A stretch of 31,463 bases of DNA, from contig JAEDLZ010000007.1 of NCBI GenBank assembly GCA_016303265.1, positions 1 to 31,463 on the forward strand, read 5' to 3'. Under the pieces are notes generated by a model. That model did not search any database. It saw only the letters and a list, made by a program, of their open reading frames with translations, and was not told where the DNA came from. A program made the translations under genes and the position numbers. Positions within the stretch are counted from its first letter, which is position 1; each line of letters opens with the position of its first letter. Origin of the DNA: Clostridiales bacterium (GTDB lineage Bacteria; Bacillota; Clostridia; Monoglobales; Monoglobaceae). Shown here in pieces: positions 24,500 through 31,223 of the stretch.

Positions 24500-26164
24500 G
24501 TGCAAAAAAGTAAAAAAATAAAGATAACACCTCTCGGCGGACTTCATGAGATTGGCAAGAACTTGACCGTTTTTGAGTATGGGAGCGATATTGTTATACT
24601 CGACTGCGGAATTGCTTTCCCTGATGGTGATATGCTTGGTGTTGATATGGTTATCCCCGACTGGACATACCTTGTCAAGCATAAAAACCGCATAAGAGGA
24701 ATTGTTTTAACACACGGACATGAGGACCATATCGGAGCAATTCCGTATTTCCTCAAGGATTTTAATGTGCCTGTTTACGGAACAAAGCTTACGCTGGGAA
24801 TCCTTAAGTATAAGCTTGAGGAGCACGGTATATTAAATTCTACGAAAACAGTAGTTGTAAACCCGGGCGAAACTATAAAGCTGGGAGATTTTACGGTGGA
24901 GTATATAAGAAGTAACCACAGCATAGCCGACGCTGTTGCTGTTGCGCTTCATACTCCGGCGGGGGTAGTCCTTCATACGGGAGATTTCAAAATCGACCCG
25001 ACGCCCATAGACGGCTCTATGATTGACCTTGCCAGAATCGGACAGCTGGGTAATGAAGGGGTTCTTGCCCTTATGTCGGACAGCACCAATGCGGAGCGTC
25101 CGGGATATACCATGAGCGAAAGAACAGTCGGAAAAACATTCGACAGTATTTTTGAAAACTGTAACAAGAGAATATTTGTTGCGACCTTTGCGTCAAATAT
25201 TCACAGAGTTCAGCAGGTTATTAACGCTGCGGTCAAATATAAACGGAAGGTTGCGGTTTCGGGCAGAAGTATGGAAAATGTGCTTGCCGCCGCAATTGAA
25301 TTGGGATATATGAAAATCCCGAAAAATACTCTGATTTCTTTGGACGAGATTAACCGCTATCCGAAGGAAAAGCTTGTTATAATAACAACGGGAAGCCAAG
25401 GCGAGCCTATGGCGGCTCTTTCAAGAATGGCTTTTTCCAGTCACAAAAAGGCAAATATCGAGGAGGGCGACCTTGCAATTATTTCCGCAAGCCCCATTCC
25501 GGGCAATGAAAAGGCAATTTCAAATGTCATAAACGAGCTGTTAAAGCACGGCGCTGAGGTTGTTTATGAGGCTCTCGCCGATGTCCATGTTTCGGGACAT
25601 GCCTGTCAGGAGGAACTGAAAATTATTCTTGCCCTGGCAAAGCCGAAATATTTTATTCCCGTTCACGGGGAATACAGACATCTTTGCGCCCACCGCGACA
25701 TTGCAAAGCAAATGGGCATTTCTCCGAAAAATATATTTATGCTTGAAAACGGAAAAATGCTTGAGGTTACCCAGACAAGCGCGAAAATTGTCGATACTGT
25801 TCCGGCAGGCAAGGTTCTGGTGGACGGTTTAGGCGTTGGAGATGTGGGAAATATTGTCCTTCGCGACAGAAAGCACCTCGCTCAGGACGGTCTTATCGTT
25901 ATAGTGGTAACCATGGATAAGGCGAGCAATACGGTTGTGGCGGGGCCTGATATTATATCCCGCGGCTTCGTGTATGTCCGTGAGGCGGAGAATCTTATGG
26001 AGGAAATGCGCCTTGAGGCAGTTAATGCTCTGGACGAATGTATGGACAGGAATACGGTTGACTGGTCAACTCTTAAAACCCATCTTAAGAATGCGGTTGG
26101 GGGATATATATTTACAAAAACCAAGAGAAAACCGATGATTCTCCCCGTTATTATGGATGTGTAA
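24500..26164 (+). CDS. rnjA: Ribonuclease J
   Basis: A dual 5'-to-3' exoribonuclease and endoribonuclease of the metallo-beta-lactamase beta-CASP fold, main mRNA decay and rRNA maturation enzyme in Bacillota. 554 residues. The zinc motif THGHEDHIG holds His72, His74, Asp76 and His77. Other signatures are PLGGLHEIGKN at the start, TGDFKIDPTP, LMSDSTNAERPGYTMSE, the beta-CASP TTGSQGEPMAALSRM, HVSGHACQEEL and PVHGEYRHL. It starts at GTG, chosen because GGAGG lies seven bases upstream and no ATG in frame exists nearby. It is monocistronic, followed by two strong terminators. Whether it is RNase J1 or J2 cannot be told; a catalytic J1 is implied by the complete metal ligands. Confidence 0.95.
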   Translation: MQKSKKIKITPLGGLHEIGKNLTVFEYGSDIVILDCGIAFPDGDMLGVDMVIPDWTYLVKHKNRIRGIVLTHGHEDHIGAIPYFLKDFNVPVYGTKLTLGILKYKLEEHGILNSTKTVVVNPGETIKLGDFTVEYIRSNHSIADAVAVALHTPAGVVLHTGDFKIDPTPIDGSMIDLARIGQLGNEGVLALMSDSTNAERPGYTMSERTVGKTFDSIFENCNKRIFVATFASNIHRVQQVINAAVKYKRKVAVSGRSMENVLAAAIELGYMKIPKNTLISLDEINRYPKEKLVIITTGSQGEPMAALSRMAFSSHKKANIEEGDLAIISASPIPGNEKAISNVINELLKHGAEVVYEALADVHVSGHACQEELKIILALAKPKYFIPVHGEYRHLCAHRDIAKQMGISPKNIFMLENGKMLEVTQTSAKIVDTVPAGKVLVDGLGVGDVGNIVLRDRKHLAQDGLIVIVVTMDKASNTVVAGPDIISRGFVYVREAENLMEEMRLEAVNALDECMDRNTVDWSTLKTHLKNAVGGYIFTKTKRKPMILPVIMDV

Positions 26165-26222
26165 GAGTCGGGCGGCAAACGAACTTGAGAAAAATTATTT
26201 TATTACGGTAAAGAATTGACGG

Positions 26223-26280
26223 AATAATGCACTGCCCCGTTTTATACAGTCGGGACAAAAACAATGCGGCAGTGATTATT
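26223..26280. repeat. Imperfect inverted repeat in the RNase J 3' region
   Basis: Arms AATAATgCACTGCC and GGCAGTGATTATT pair over 13 bp with one bulged G. Inside, CCCG (26236-26239) and CGGG (26251-26254) form a second stem. It lies between the RNase J stop and its terminators, so it would be transcribed as a 3'-UTR structure. I do not recognise it as a known element, and no target-site duplication is visible. Confidence 0.55.
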
Positions 26281-26290
26281 AAATTTTAAC

Positions 26291-26328
26291 AAAAAACCGA
26301 CCTCGTAATTAAGCGGGGTCGGTTTTTT
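26291..26328 (+). terminator. First rho-independent terminator after RNase J
   Basis: Stem AAAAAACCGACCTCG / CGGGGTCGGTTTTTT with one G-U pair and a seven- to eight-base loop, ending in T6. Confidence 0.92.
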
Positions 26329-26340
26329 ACGGAAATTTGC

Positions 26341-26368
26341 AAAAAGCAGGAGGTATCCTGCTTTTTTT
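26341..26368 (+). terminator. Second, tandem rho-independent terminator
   Basis: Perfect 11-bp stem AAAAAGCAGGA / TCCTGCTTTTT with a GGTA loop and a seven-T tail, only 12 bases after the first terminator. No gene fits between them. Confidence 0.92.
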
Positions 26369-26460
26369 ATTTTCAATAAGGGGTTAAAATGAAATTAAGG
26401 TGTCCTTTTTATGACGCGGTATATCCGGTATAATGAATACAGAAAGAGAGGTAATGCAAA

Positions 26461-26700
26461 ATGAAAAAGACGGAAGATTGTTTAAAACTCATAATTTTTA
26501 TTGGCATAACGGTAATACTGGGAACAGCGGGAGCGAGCGATTTGGGTCGGCTTGAGATAAGGGAGTGCATATCCGGTATTTTGCTGAGTGCGTCACTTAT
26601 AGTAAGCGGAACGGCGGGACTCAGGATTATGGCGGTTGTTAAGGAACTGCGCCGGAAAAACGCAAAGGTTGTCAGGCGGACAAGCAAAAATTTTGTATAA
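26461..26700 (+). CDS. Small two-helix membrane protein, 79 residues, unknown function
   Basis: The product has two hydrophobic segments, about residues 9-25 (KLIIFIGITVILGTAG) and 37-60 (ISGILLSASLIVSGTAGL), and a strongly basic tail (KELRRKNAKVVRRTSK). That predicts a membrane hairpin with both ends in the cytoplasm. A GAGAGG sequence lies about ten bases before the ATG; spacing is a little long. A TATAAT at 26431-26436 lies about 25 bases upstream but has no good -35. Another ATG just before it leads to a short frame that stops early. I recognise no family. It follows the tandem terminators of RNase J, so it must have its own transcription. The reading frame and composition make it more likely real than not. 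Confidence 0.6.
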   Translation: MKKTEDCLKLIIFIGITVILGTAGASDLGRLEIRECISGILLSASLIVSGTAGLRIMAVVKELRRKNAKVVRRTSKNFV

Positions 26701-26839
26701 GGACGGTAAAACAGACCTTGCAGGGGTCAAAGACGGGACCGATGTGAGTCTTGGCAAAGCGGCGCTCTTTGCAAAGAAGAGGCTGAAAAGCGGAGAAAAT
26801 CATATTTGGAGATATGTCTTTAATTTTAAAGTTATTATA

Positions 26840-26941
26840 ACATAGGTGCAAGCCGCCAATCGGCTTGCTGCAATTTCGTTCAAATAATTACATCCGTGCA
26901 AGGGGGCAAAAGCCCTTGCTGCATATTTTGTAATTACTATA
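26840..26941 (+). repeat. Two tandem 50-base hairpin repeats upstream of a 32-residue ORF
   Basis: Each unit starts ACATnnGTGCAAG, forms a hairpin and ends CTTGCTGCA; the units begin exactly 50 bases apart (26840 and 26890). Unit 1 has the perfect stem GCAAGCCG / CGGCTTGC with loop CCAAT. Unit 2 has GCAAGG-GGGC / GCCC-TTGC around AAAA, with one two-base bulge, or GCAAGGG/CCCTTGC. The inner stem bases changed on both sides (CCG/CGG against GGG/CCC), which indicates selection for the structure. The second unit ends about 20 bases before the RBS of the small ORF. It matches no riboswitch class I recognise; the loops lack the ACGR of mini-ykkC. Confidence 0.65.
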
Positions 26942-26957
26942 ACAGGAGGGAATAAAA

Positions 26958-27056
26958 ATGAAGGGATACCCCACAGCGGAAGGATATATGGGATTTGTAA
27001 ACGGCGAATATATGCTCTTTGCCAGCGAAGCGGACTATATGGATTATCTTGAATAA
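26958..27056 (+). CDS. Tiny 32-residue ORF, tyrosine- and acid-rich
   Basis: Starts MKGYPTAEGYMGFVNG and ends SEADYMDYLE. AGGAGGG lies seven bases before the ATG, one of the best ribosome binding sites in the window. A hairpin with four Ts follows 22 bases after the stop. The product is acidic, soluble and without a membrane segment, with a repeated pattern of aromatic and acidic residues (GYMGFVNGEYMLFASE). I have an impression of similar short clostridial ORFs with GYxGxVxGxYMLFA but cannot confirm it. It could be a small regulatory or toxin-antitoxin-related protein, or a leader peptide. It is the only gene following the tandem hairpin repeats, so the repeats may control it. Confidence 0.65.
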   Translation: MKGYPTAEGYMGFVNGEYMLFASEADYMDYLE

Positions 27057-27078
27057 AAGCAATCTCCGCAGAGTATGC

Positions 27079-27107
27079 GGCATGGGGCATATTCTCCCGT
27101 GCCTTTT
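27079..27107 (+). terminator. Probable terminator of the 32-residue ORF
   Basis: Stem GGCATGGG / CCCGTGCC (one G-U pair) with a nine-base loop, followed by TTTTGGTTTG. A smaller hairpin CCGCA/TGCGG (27066-27080) overlaps its foot by two bases and cannot form fully at the same time. Confidence 0.55.
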
Positions 27108-27174
27108 GGTTTGCGCCGTCTTTATAAGCGGTTTTGGTATTATCAAAAATCAGTTTCACCGCCTCTGTTGAAAG

Positions 27175-27212
27175 GAAAACAAAACTCCGCAGGACTTTTA
27201 AAAGTCCTGCGG
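27175..27212 (-). terminator. Rho-independent terminator of the 44-residue protein gene
   Basis: A perfect 26-base palindrome (half CCGCAGGACTTTT) is followed on the minus strand by AGTTTTGTTTTC, about 50 bases past the stop. The plus strand lacks a T tail. Confidence 0.85.
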
Positions 27213-27264
27213 AAGCTGCTTCTTACCCCTTGGCAATGCTGTGGAATTTTTTTGATTACGGCGC

Positions 27265-27399
27265 TTACATCATGCCTTTTATGGCGTGCTTTGCGTATTT
27301 GCATCTTCTGCGGATTTTTCGCATATTCGGAGGGTTGACTGCCATAATTGCTCCTGCGGCGATGGCTGAACCTGCTATAAAGCCTGCAATGAATTTCAT
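27265..27399 (-). CDS. Small membrane-anchored basic protein, 44 residues, YtxH-like
   Basis: A short gene below usual calling cutoffs. The product begins MKFIAGFIAGSAIAAGAIMA, a single small-residue-rich (GxxxG/GxxxA-type) transmembrane helix, then VNPPNMRKIRRRCKYAKHAIKG, a basic cytoplasmic tail. This layout resembles the short YtxH-like proteins of Bacillota, whose helix is followed by a P-x-x-R-basic stretch; that is a resemblance, not a proven homology. AAAGGA lies about 11 bases upstream, rather far, and a strong terminator follows. It converges with the 32-residue ORF and diverges from the DUF1015 gene. Its function is unknown; a role at the membrane or the envelope is only inferred from its shape. 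Confidence 0.65.
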   Translation of the reverse strand: MKFIAGFIAGSAIAAGAIMAVNPPNMRKIRRRCKYAKHAIKGMM

Positions 27400-27528
27400 A
27401 TTTTATCATTTCCTTTCTCTTTTAATATATTTTTAGTTTTTCCTATTATCTGCAATTTATTTATAATTATTTCTTTTGTCAGTTTTTTACAAAATTTAAG
27501 AAAAATCCTGTTAAATCACATATATTCC

Positions 27529-27557
27529 TTGACTATTTGACACTTTTGGTGTATTAT
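27529..27557 (+). promoter_or_regulatory. Sigma-A promoter of the DUF1015 gene
   Basis: TTGACT, 17-base spacer, TATTAT, about 35 bases before the start codon. A second TTGACA lies ten bases downstream of the -35 but has a poor -10 at the right distance. Confidence 0.82.
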
Positions 27558-27592
27558 ATTACAGGTAGATTTTAGCACGGGGAGGCAATACT

Positions 27593-28900
27593 ATGGCAAA
27601 TGTAGTTCCTTTCAGAGGACTTCGTTATAATACGGATATGTTTGAAAATCTGGATGCGGTGACAGCGCCGCCTTATGATATTATTTCGAAGGATGAGCAG
27701 AATCTGCTTTATGATAAGAGCGACTATAATATTGTCCGCATAGATTTCGGAAAGGAATCGGCGGAGGATACGGATATTGATAATAAATACACAAGGGCAG
27801 GAAAGCTCCTTGAGGAATGGATTGAAAAGGGTATTTTGAAAAGGGAAGAAAAGCCCGCTTTCTATATATACGAGCAAGTATTTGAGCATGGCGCAGGGCC
27901 TGTCTCGCTCAAGGGTATAATCTCTTTGGTTGAGCTTGAGGAATTTTCCAAAAAGATAATTCTTCCGCATGAGGAAACCCTTTCAAAGGCGAAGGCTGAC
28001 CGATTTGATCTTATGACGGCGACCGAGGCCAATCTGAGCCAGATATATTCCCTGTTTCTTGACGAGGATAACAAAATCGAAGATATGATAGCGGAATATT
28101 CGGCAAAAGAGCCTGATATTTCCTTTGTAACGGGAGATAATATAAATCAGAATATATGGATTATAACCGACGGCGACGCAATAGCGAAAATATCCGCCGC
28201 CTTTAAGGATAAGCAGCTTTTCATTGCTGACGGTCATCACAGATACGAAACGGCACTTAACTTCCGCAATAAAAAAAGGGAGGAAAATCCCGATACAAAG
28301 AATGCACCGTATGACTATGTTATGATGATGCTGACCTCAATGAATGACAGCGGGCTTTTGGTTTTTCCGACGCACCGTCTTGTTCGAGGCGTTCCAAATT
28401 TTGACGAGAATGTTTTAATCGGCAGTCTGACGGAAGATTTTGCGGTTTCGAAGATATATTTTACCGAGGGCGACTATGCCGATATTATTATTGAGCGGAT
28501 TTCTTCCATTCTCAGTGAAAAATGCTTTGCCCTCTATACCGGCGGCGATTATTATTATCGGTTTGACCTTAAGAATATTGACGCTATTGATAATTATATA
28601 AAGGATAAATCGGCTGCATATAAGCACCTTGATGTTACGCTTTTGCATACTCTTGTTCTGGAACGGTTTATGGGAATTGACCAAAATAATATGGCAAACC
28701 AGAAGAACCTTTCCTACACACGGGACGCAAAAGAGGCAATCATGCGTGTCCAAAGCGGAGAATATCAATGCGCATTTCTGATTAACGCAACCCATGTTTC
28801 GGACATAAAAGAAATTTCGCTGGCAAACGAGAAAATGCCGCAGAAATCCACATATTTCTGGCCGAAGCTTGTGACGGGTATTGTTATAAATAAGTTTTAG
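27593..28900 (+). CDS. DUF1015 family protein
   Basis: A cytoplasmic protein of 435 residues in the widespread DUF1015 family (COG4198), whose biochemical role I cannot state. Family signatures are VVPFRGLRYN at the start, the AVTAPPYDII segment, LPHEETLSKAKADRFDLM, and the hallmark IADGHHRYETAL (residues 211-222). The invariant His-His-Arg-Tyr there suggests a ligand or metal site. GGGGAGG precedes the ATG. In other genomes the family often neighbours serine or phosphoglycerate dehydrogenase genes, as far as I recall; here it precedes hom-thrB-lysC, also amino-acid metabolism from aspartate. No terminator is evident in the 221-base gap to hom, so partial co-transcription is possible. Confidence 0.9.
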   Translation: MANVVPFRGLRYNTDMFENLDAVTAPPYDIISKDEQNLLYDKSDYNIVRIDFGKESAEDTDIDNKYTRAGKLLEEWIEKGILKREEKPAFYIYEQVFEHGAGPVSLKGIISLVELEEFSKKIILPHEETLSKAKADRFDLMTATEANLSQIYSLFLDEDNKIEDMIAEYSAKEPDISFVTGDNINQNIWIITDGDAIAKISAAFKDKQLFIADGHHRYETALNFRNKKREENPDTKNAPYDYVMMMLTSMNDSGLLVFPTHRLVRGVPNFDENVLIGSLTEDFAVSKIYFTEGDYADIIIERISSILSEKCFALYTGGDYYYRFDLKNIDAIDNYIKDKSAAYKHLDVTLLHTLVLERFMGIDQNNMANQKNLSYTRDAKEAIMRVQSGEYQCAFLINATHVSDIKEISLANEKMPQKSTYFWPKLVTGIVINKF

Positions 28901-28921
28901 CCACAGAATATACAGCGACAG

Positions 28922-29101
28922 AGGTTATACTGCCGGACGGCCTGCGGGCTGAAGCGGCAGAACCTGCTTTTCGGCATTGCTTGGCTGCGCCGGCGCTTAT
29001 TCCTCATAGTATAAGGATGCTTTGCGCAGCCGGACTTATACTCTGTTATATCCCGCCCACGGGTAAGAAACGGAGAAGCTTTGATGACTATTTGTGGGCG
29101 G
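28922..29101 (+). ncRNA. Candidate structured leader RNA upstream of hom
   Basis: Four sets of paired segments lie in this stretch. P1: AGGTT (28922-28926)/AACCT (28961-28965) plus CTGCCG (28930-28935)/CGGCAG (28955-28960), enclosing GGCC-UGCG-GGCU with a UNCG-type tetraloop. Segment a GGCTGCGC (28983-28990) pairs with a' GCGCAGCC (29024-29031). Segment b AGTATAAG (29008-29015) pairs with b' CTTATACT (29035-29042); order a-b-a'-b' is pseudoknot-like. TTATACT in P1 (28925-28931) could also pair with b. P4: CCGCCCAC (29053-29060)/GTGGGCGG (29094-29101) ends nine bases before the hom RBS GGAGG. No T-box, SAM, lysine or THF riboswitch signature and no Thr codon run is visible. Fit by eye only; not folded. 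Confidence 0.5.
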
Positions 29102-29121
29102 AAAGACTATGGAGGTATATT

Positions 29122-30321
29122 ATGAAAATTGCAATTATGGGTTTTGGCACAGTCGGCAGCGGAGTAGGAGAAATTCTCATGAACAGCTTCGATAATCTTG
29201 CCAAAAAAGCCGGCGAAAAAATAGAGGTCAAGTATATTTTGGATCTCCGTGACTTTCCCGACAGTCCTTACGACTGTTTTATAAAGGACTACAATATTAT
29301 TTTAAATGACCCCGAAATCGAAGCTGTTATCGAGGCAATGGGCGGAACAGTGCCTGCTTATGAGTTTACAAAAAAGCTTCTGCTTGCCGGTAAGCATGTT
29401 GTCACCTCAAATAAGGAGCTTGTTGCCCGTCACGGCACGGAGCTGCTTCAGATTGCGGCGGAGAAGAATATTAACTATCTTTTTGAGGCGAGCGTAGGCG
29501 GAGGTATTCCCATTATAAAGCCGCTTATAAACAGTCTTACGGGTGACGATATAACGGGAATTGTCGGTATACTGAACGGCACTACAAACTACATTCTGAC
29601 ACAGATGATAAAGAACGGAAAGACCTTTCGGGCGGCTCTTTCGGAGGCGCAGGAGAAGGGCTATGCGGAAAAGGACCCCACGGCTGATGTTGAGGGCATT
29701 GATACCTGCCGTAAAATTGCGATTCTTGCGTCGCTTGCATACGGCAAATATGTTGACAGCAACTTTATTCCCACTGAGGGTATAACAAAGATTACACCGG
29801 AGGACGCAAAATATGCGCAGGCTATGGGATACTCCGTCAAGATTGTAGGGCAATGCGTTAAAGACGGAAACGGGGTGTATGCCCGCGTATGTCCTGCTTT
29901 TATAAGCTCTGAAAGTCCTCTTGCCGGCATTGATGATGTGTTCAACGGCATACTTGTTCAGGGCGACTCCTTAGGTGATGTTATGTTTTACGGCAAGGGC
30001 GCGGGAAAGCTTCCCACGGCGAGCGCCATGGTTGCCGATTTGGTTGATGTTGCAAAGCACAGAAACACACATATAAGAATTCTTTGGGCGGAGTCCGAGG
30101 AGGGCTATCTCCATGACGGAAGTAAACAGAAATATTCTTACTATCTCCGCGTTTCCGGCGCGGCGGAGGGCTTTGAGGAATATGCAGCAAAGAAGCTCCC
30201 GGGCTTGGAGAATGAATTTGCGGTTATTGTGCCTCCCGTTTCAGAGGCGGAACTTGAGGAACTTTTGAAATCTTCTCCTTTTGACGGACATGAAATTTTG
30301 GGCAAAATAAGGGTGATATAA
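29122..30321 (+). CDS. hom: Homoserine dehydrogenase
   Basis: Reduces aspartate semialdehyde to homoserine, the branch point to threonine and methionine. 399 residues: NAD(P)-binding domain with GFGTVGSG (7-14), catalytic domain with ASVGGGIPIIKPL, GILNGTTNYIL and DPTADVEGIDTCRK, in which Asp194 and Lys198 match the yeast catalytic pair. The C-terminus (about 310-399) corresponds to the ACT regulatory region of longer homologues but is short and weakly conserved (KYSYYLRVSG), so threonine feedback may be weak or absent. The start MKIAIMGFG has GGAGG six bases upstream; a longer frame runs back into the leader and was rejected. The stop overlaps the thrB start as TAATG. Confidence 0.95.
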   Translation: MKIAIMGFGTVGSGVGEILMNSFDNLAKKAGEKIEVKYILDLRDFPDSPYDCFIKDYNIILNDPEIEAVIEAMGGTVPAYEFTKKLLLAGKHVVTSNKELVARHGTELLQIAAEKNINYLFEASVGGGIPIIKPLINSLTGDDITGIVGILNGTTNYILTQMIKNGKTFRAALSEAQEKGYAEKDPTADVEGIDTCRKIAILASLAYGKYVDSNFIPTEGITKITPEDAKYAQAMGYSVKIVGQCVKDGNGVYARVCPAFISSESPLAGIDDVFNGILVQGDSLGDVMFYGKGAGKLPTASAMVADLVDVAKHRNTHIRILWAESEEGYLHDGSKQKYSYYLRVSGAAEGFEEYAAKKLPGLENEFAVIVPPVSEAELEELLKSSPFDGHEILGKIRVI

Positions 30322-31223
30322 TGATTAGGGTCAGAGTTCCCGCAACTTCGGCAAATATGGGTTCGGGTTTTGATAGCCTCGGGATTGCCCTGACGCTTTA
30401 TAATTATGTTTCAATTGAAAAAATCAGCGGTCCGACCGAGATAAAAATTATGGGCGAGGGCGAGGATTTCCTCCCCGGTGACGAAAGTAACCTGATTTAT
30501 AAATGCGTGAGGAAAGTTTTTGAAAAATGCGGCAAAGAGCCGGGCGGCATCCGTCTTGTCATGGAGAACAATATCCCGGTAACCCGGGGATTGGGAAGCA
30601 GCAGTGCGTCGATTGTCGGCGGCTTTTTTGCGGCAAACGCTCTTTTGGGCGAGCCGTTTTCGAAGGAAGAACTGCTTTCCATGGCGGTTGAAATTGAGGG
30701 ACACGGCGATAACGCCACCCCTGCGATTTTCGGCGGTTTTTGCGTAAATGTTCCGACTAAAAACAAGATAAATTATATTTCTTCGCCGATTAAGGATAAC
30801 CTCAAGTTTGCAACATTTATCCCGGACTTTTTTCTTCAGACGAAGAAATCCCGTGCGGCGCTACCGGAGAAGGTGTTGCACAAGGATGCGGTTTTCAATG
30901 TAGGGAGGAGCGCCTTGCTGACGGCGAGTATTATTTCGGGCAAGTATGAAAATATACGGGTCGCCATGGGTGACAAACTTCATCAGGATTACCGCAAGAG
31001 ATTTATTCCGGGAATGAGCGAGATTTTTGATTTGTGCTATAACAATAAGGCTCTCGGGGTTTATTTAAGCGGCGCAGGACCCACAATAATAGGCATTATA
31101 GACGGCAATGACAATTCATTTAGTATGAAGGTCGAGGCGGTTTTAAATAAAAAAATGAAGAACTGGCAGCTTACGGTGTTGTCTGCGGACAACGAGGGGG
31201 CTGTTGTTTTAGGAGGTTTCTAA
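30321..31223 (+). CDS. thrB: Homoserine kinase
   Basis: Phosphorylates homoserine to O-phosphohomoserine, the substrate of threonine synthase. 300 residues, normal for this GHMP-family kinase. Signatures are VPATSANMGSGFDSLG at the N-terminus, the ATP-binding glycine-rich loop PVTRGLGSSSASIVGG (86-101), EGHGDNATPAIFGGF, and the C-terminal GVYLSGAGPTIIGI. Its ATG shares one base with the hom stop and its stop is directly followed by the lysC ATG, so the three genes are tightly coupled in translation. Threonine synthase (thrC) is not in the window. The enzyme is cytoplasmic. Confidence 0.96.
   Translation: MIRVRVPATSANMGSGFDSLGIALTLYNYVSIEKISGPTEIKIMGEGEDFLPGDESNLIYKCVRKVFEKCGKEPGGIRLVMENNIPVTRGLGSSSASIVGGFFAANALLGEPFSKEELLSMAVEIEGHGDNATPAIFGGFCVNVPTKNKINYISSPIKDNLKFATFIPDFFLQTKKSRAALPEKVLHKDAVFNVGRSALLTASIISGKYENIRVAMGDKLHQDYRKRFIPGMSEIFDLCYNNKALGVYLSGAGPTIIGIIDGNDNSFSMKVEAVLNKKMKNWQLTVLSADNEGAVVLGGF

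Noticed and set aside
26823..26941. Known riboswitch such as mini-ykkC (guanidine-II) made of two hairpins
   Set aside because: The loops are CCAAT and AAAA-type, not ACGR, and the downstream gene is not a transporter or carboxylase.
28981..29121. N-terminal extension of homoserine dehydrogenase by 47 codons
   Set aside because: It has no RBS, no similarity to the family N-terminus and overlaps the paired RNA segments, while MKIAIMGFG has GGAGG directly upstream.
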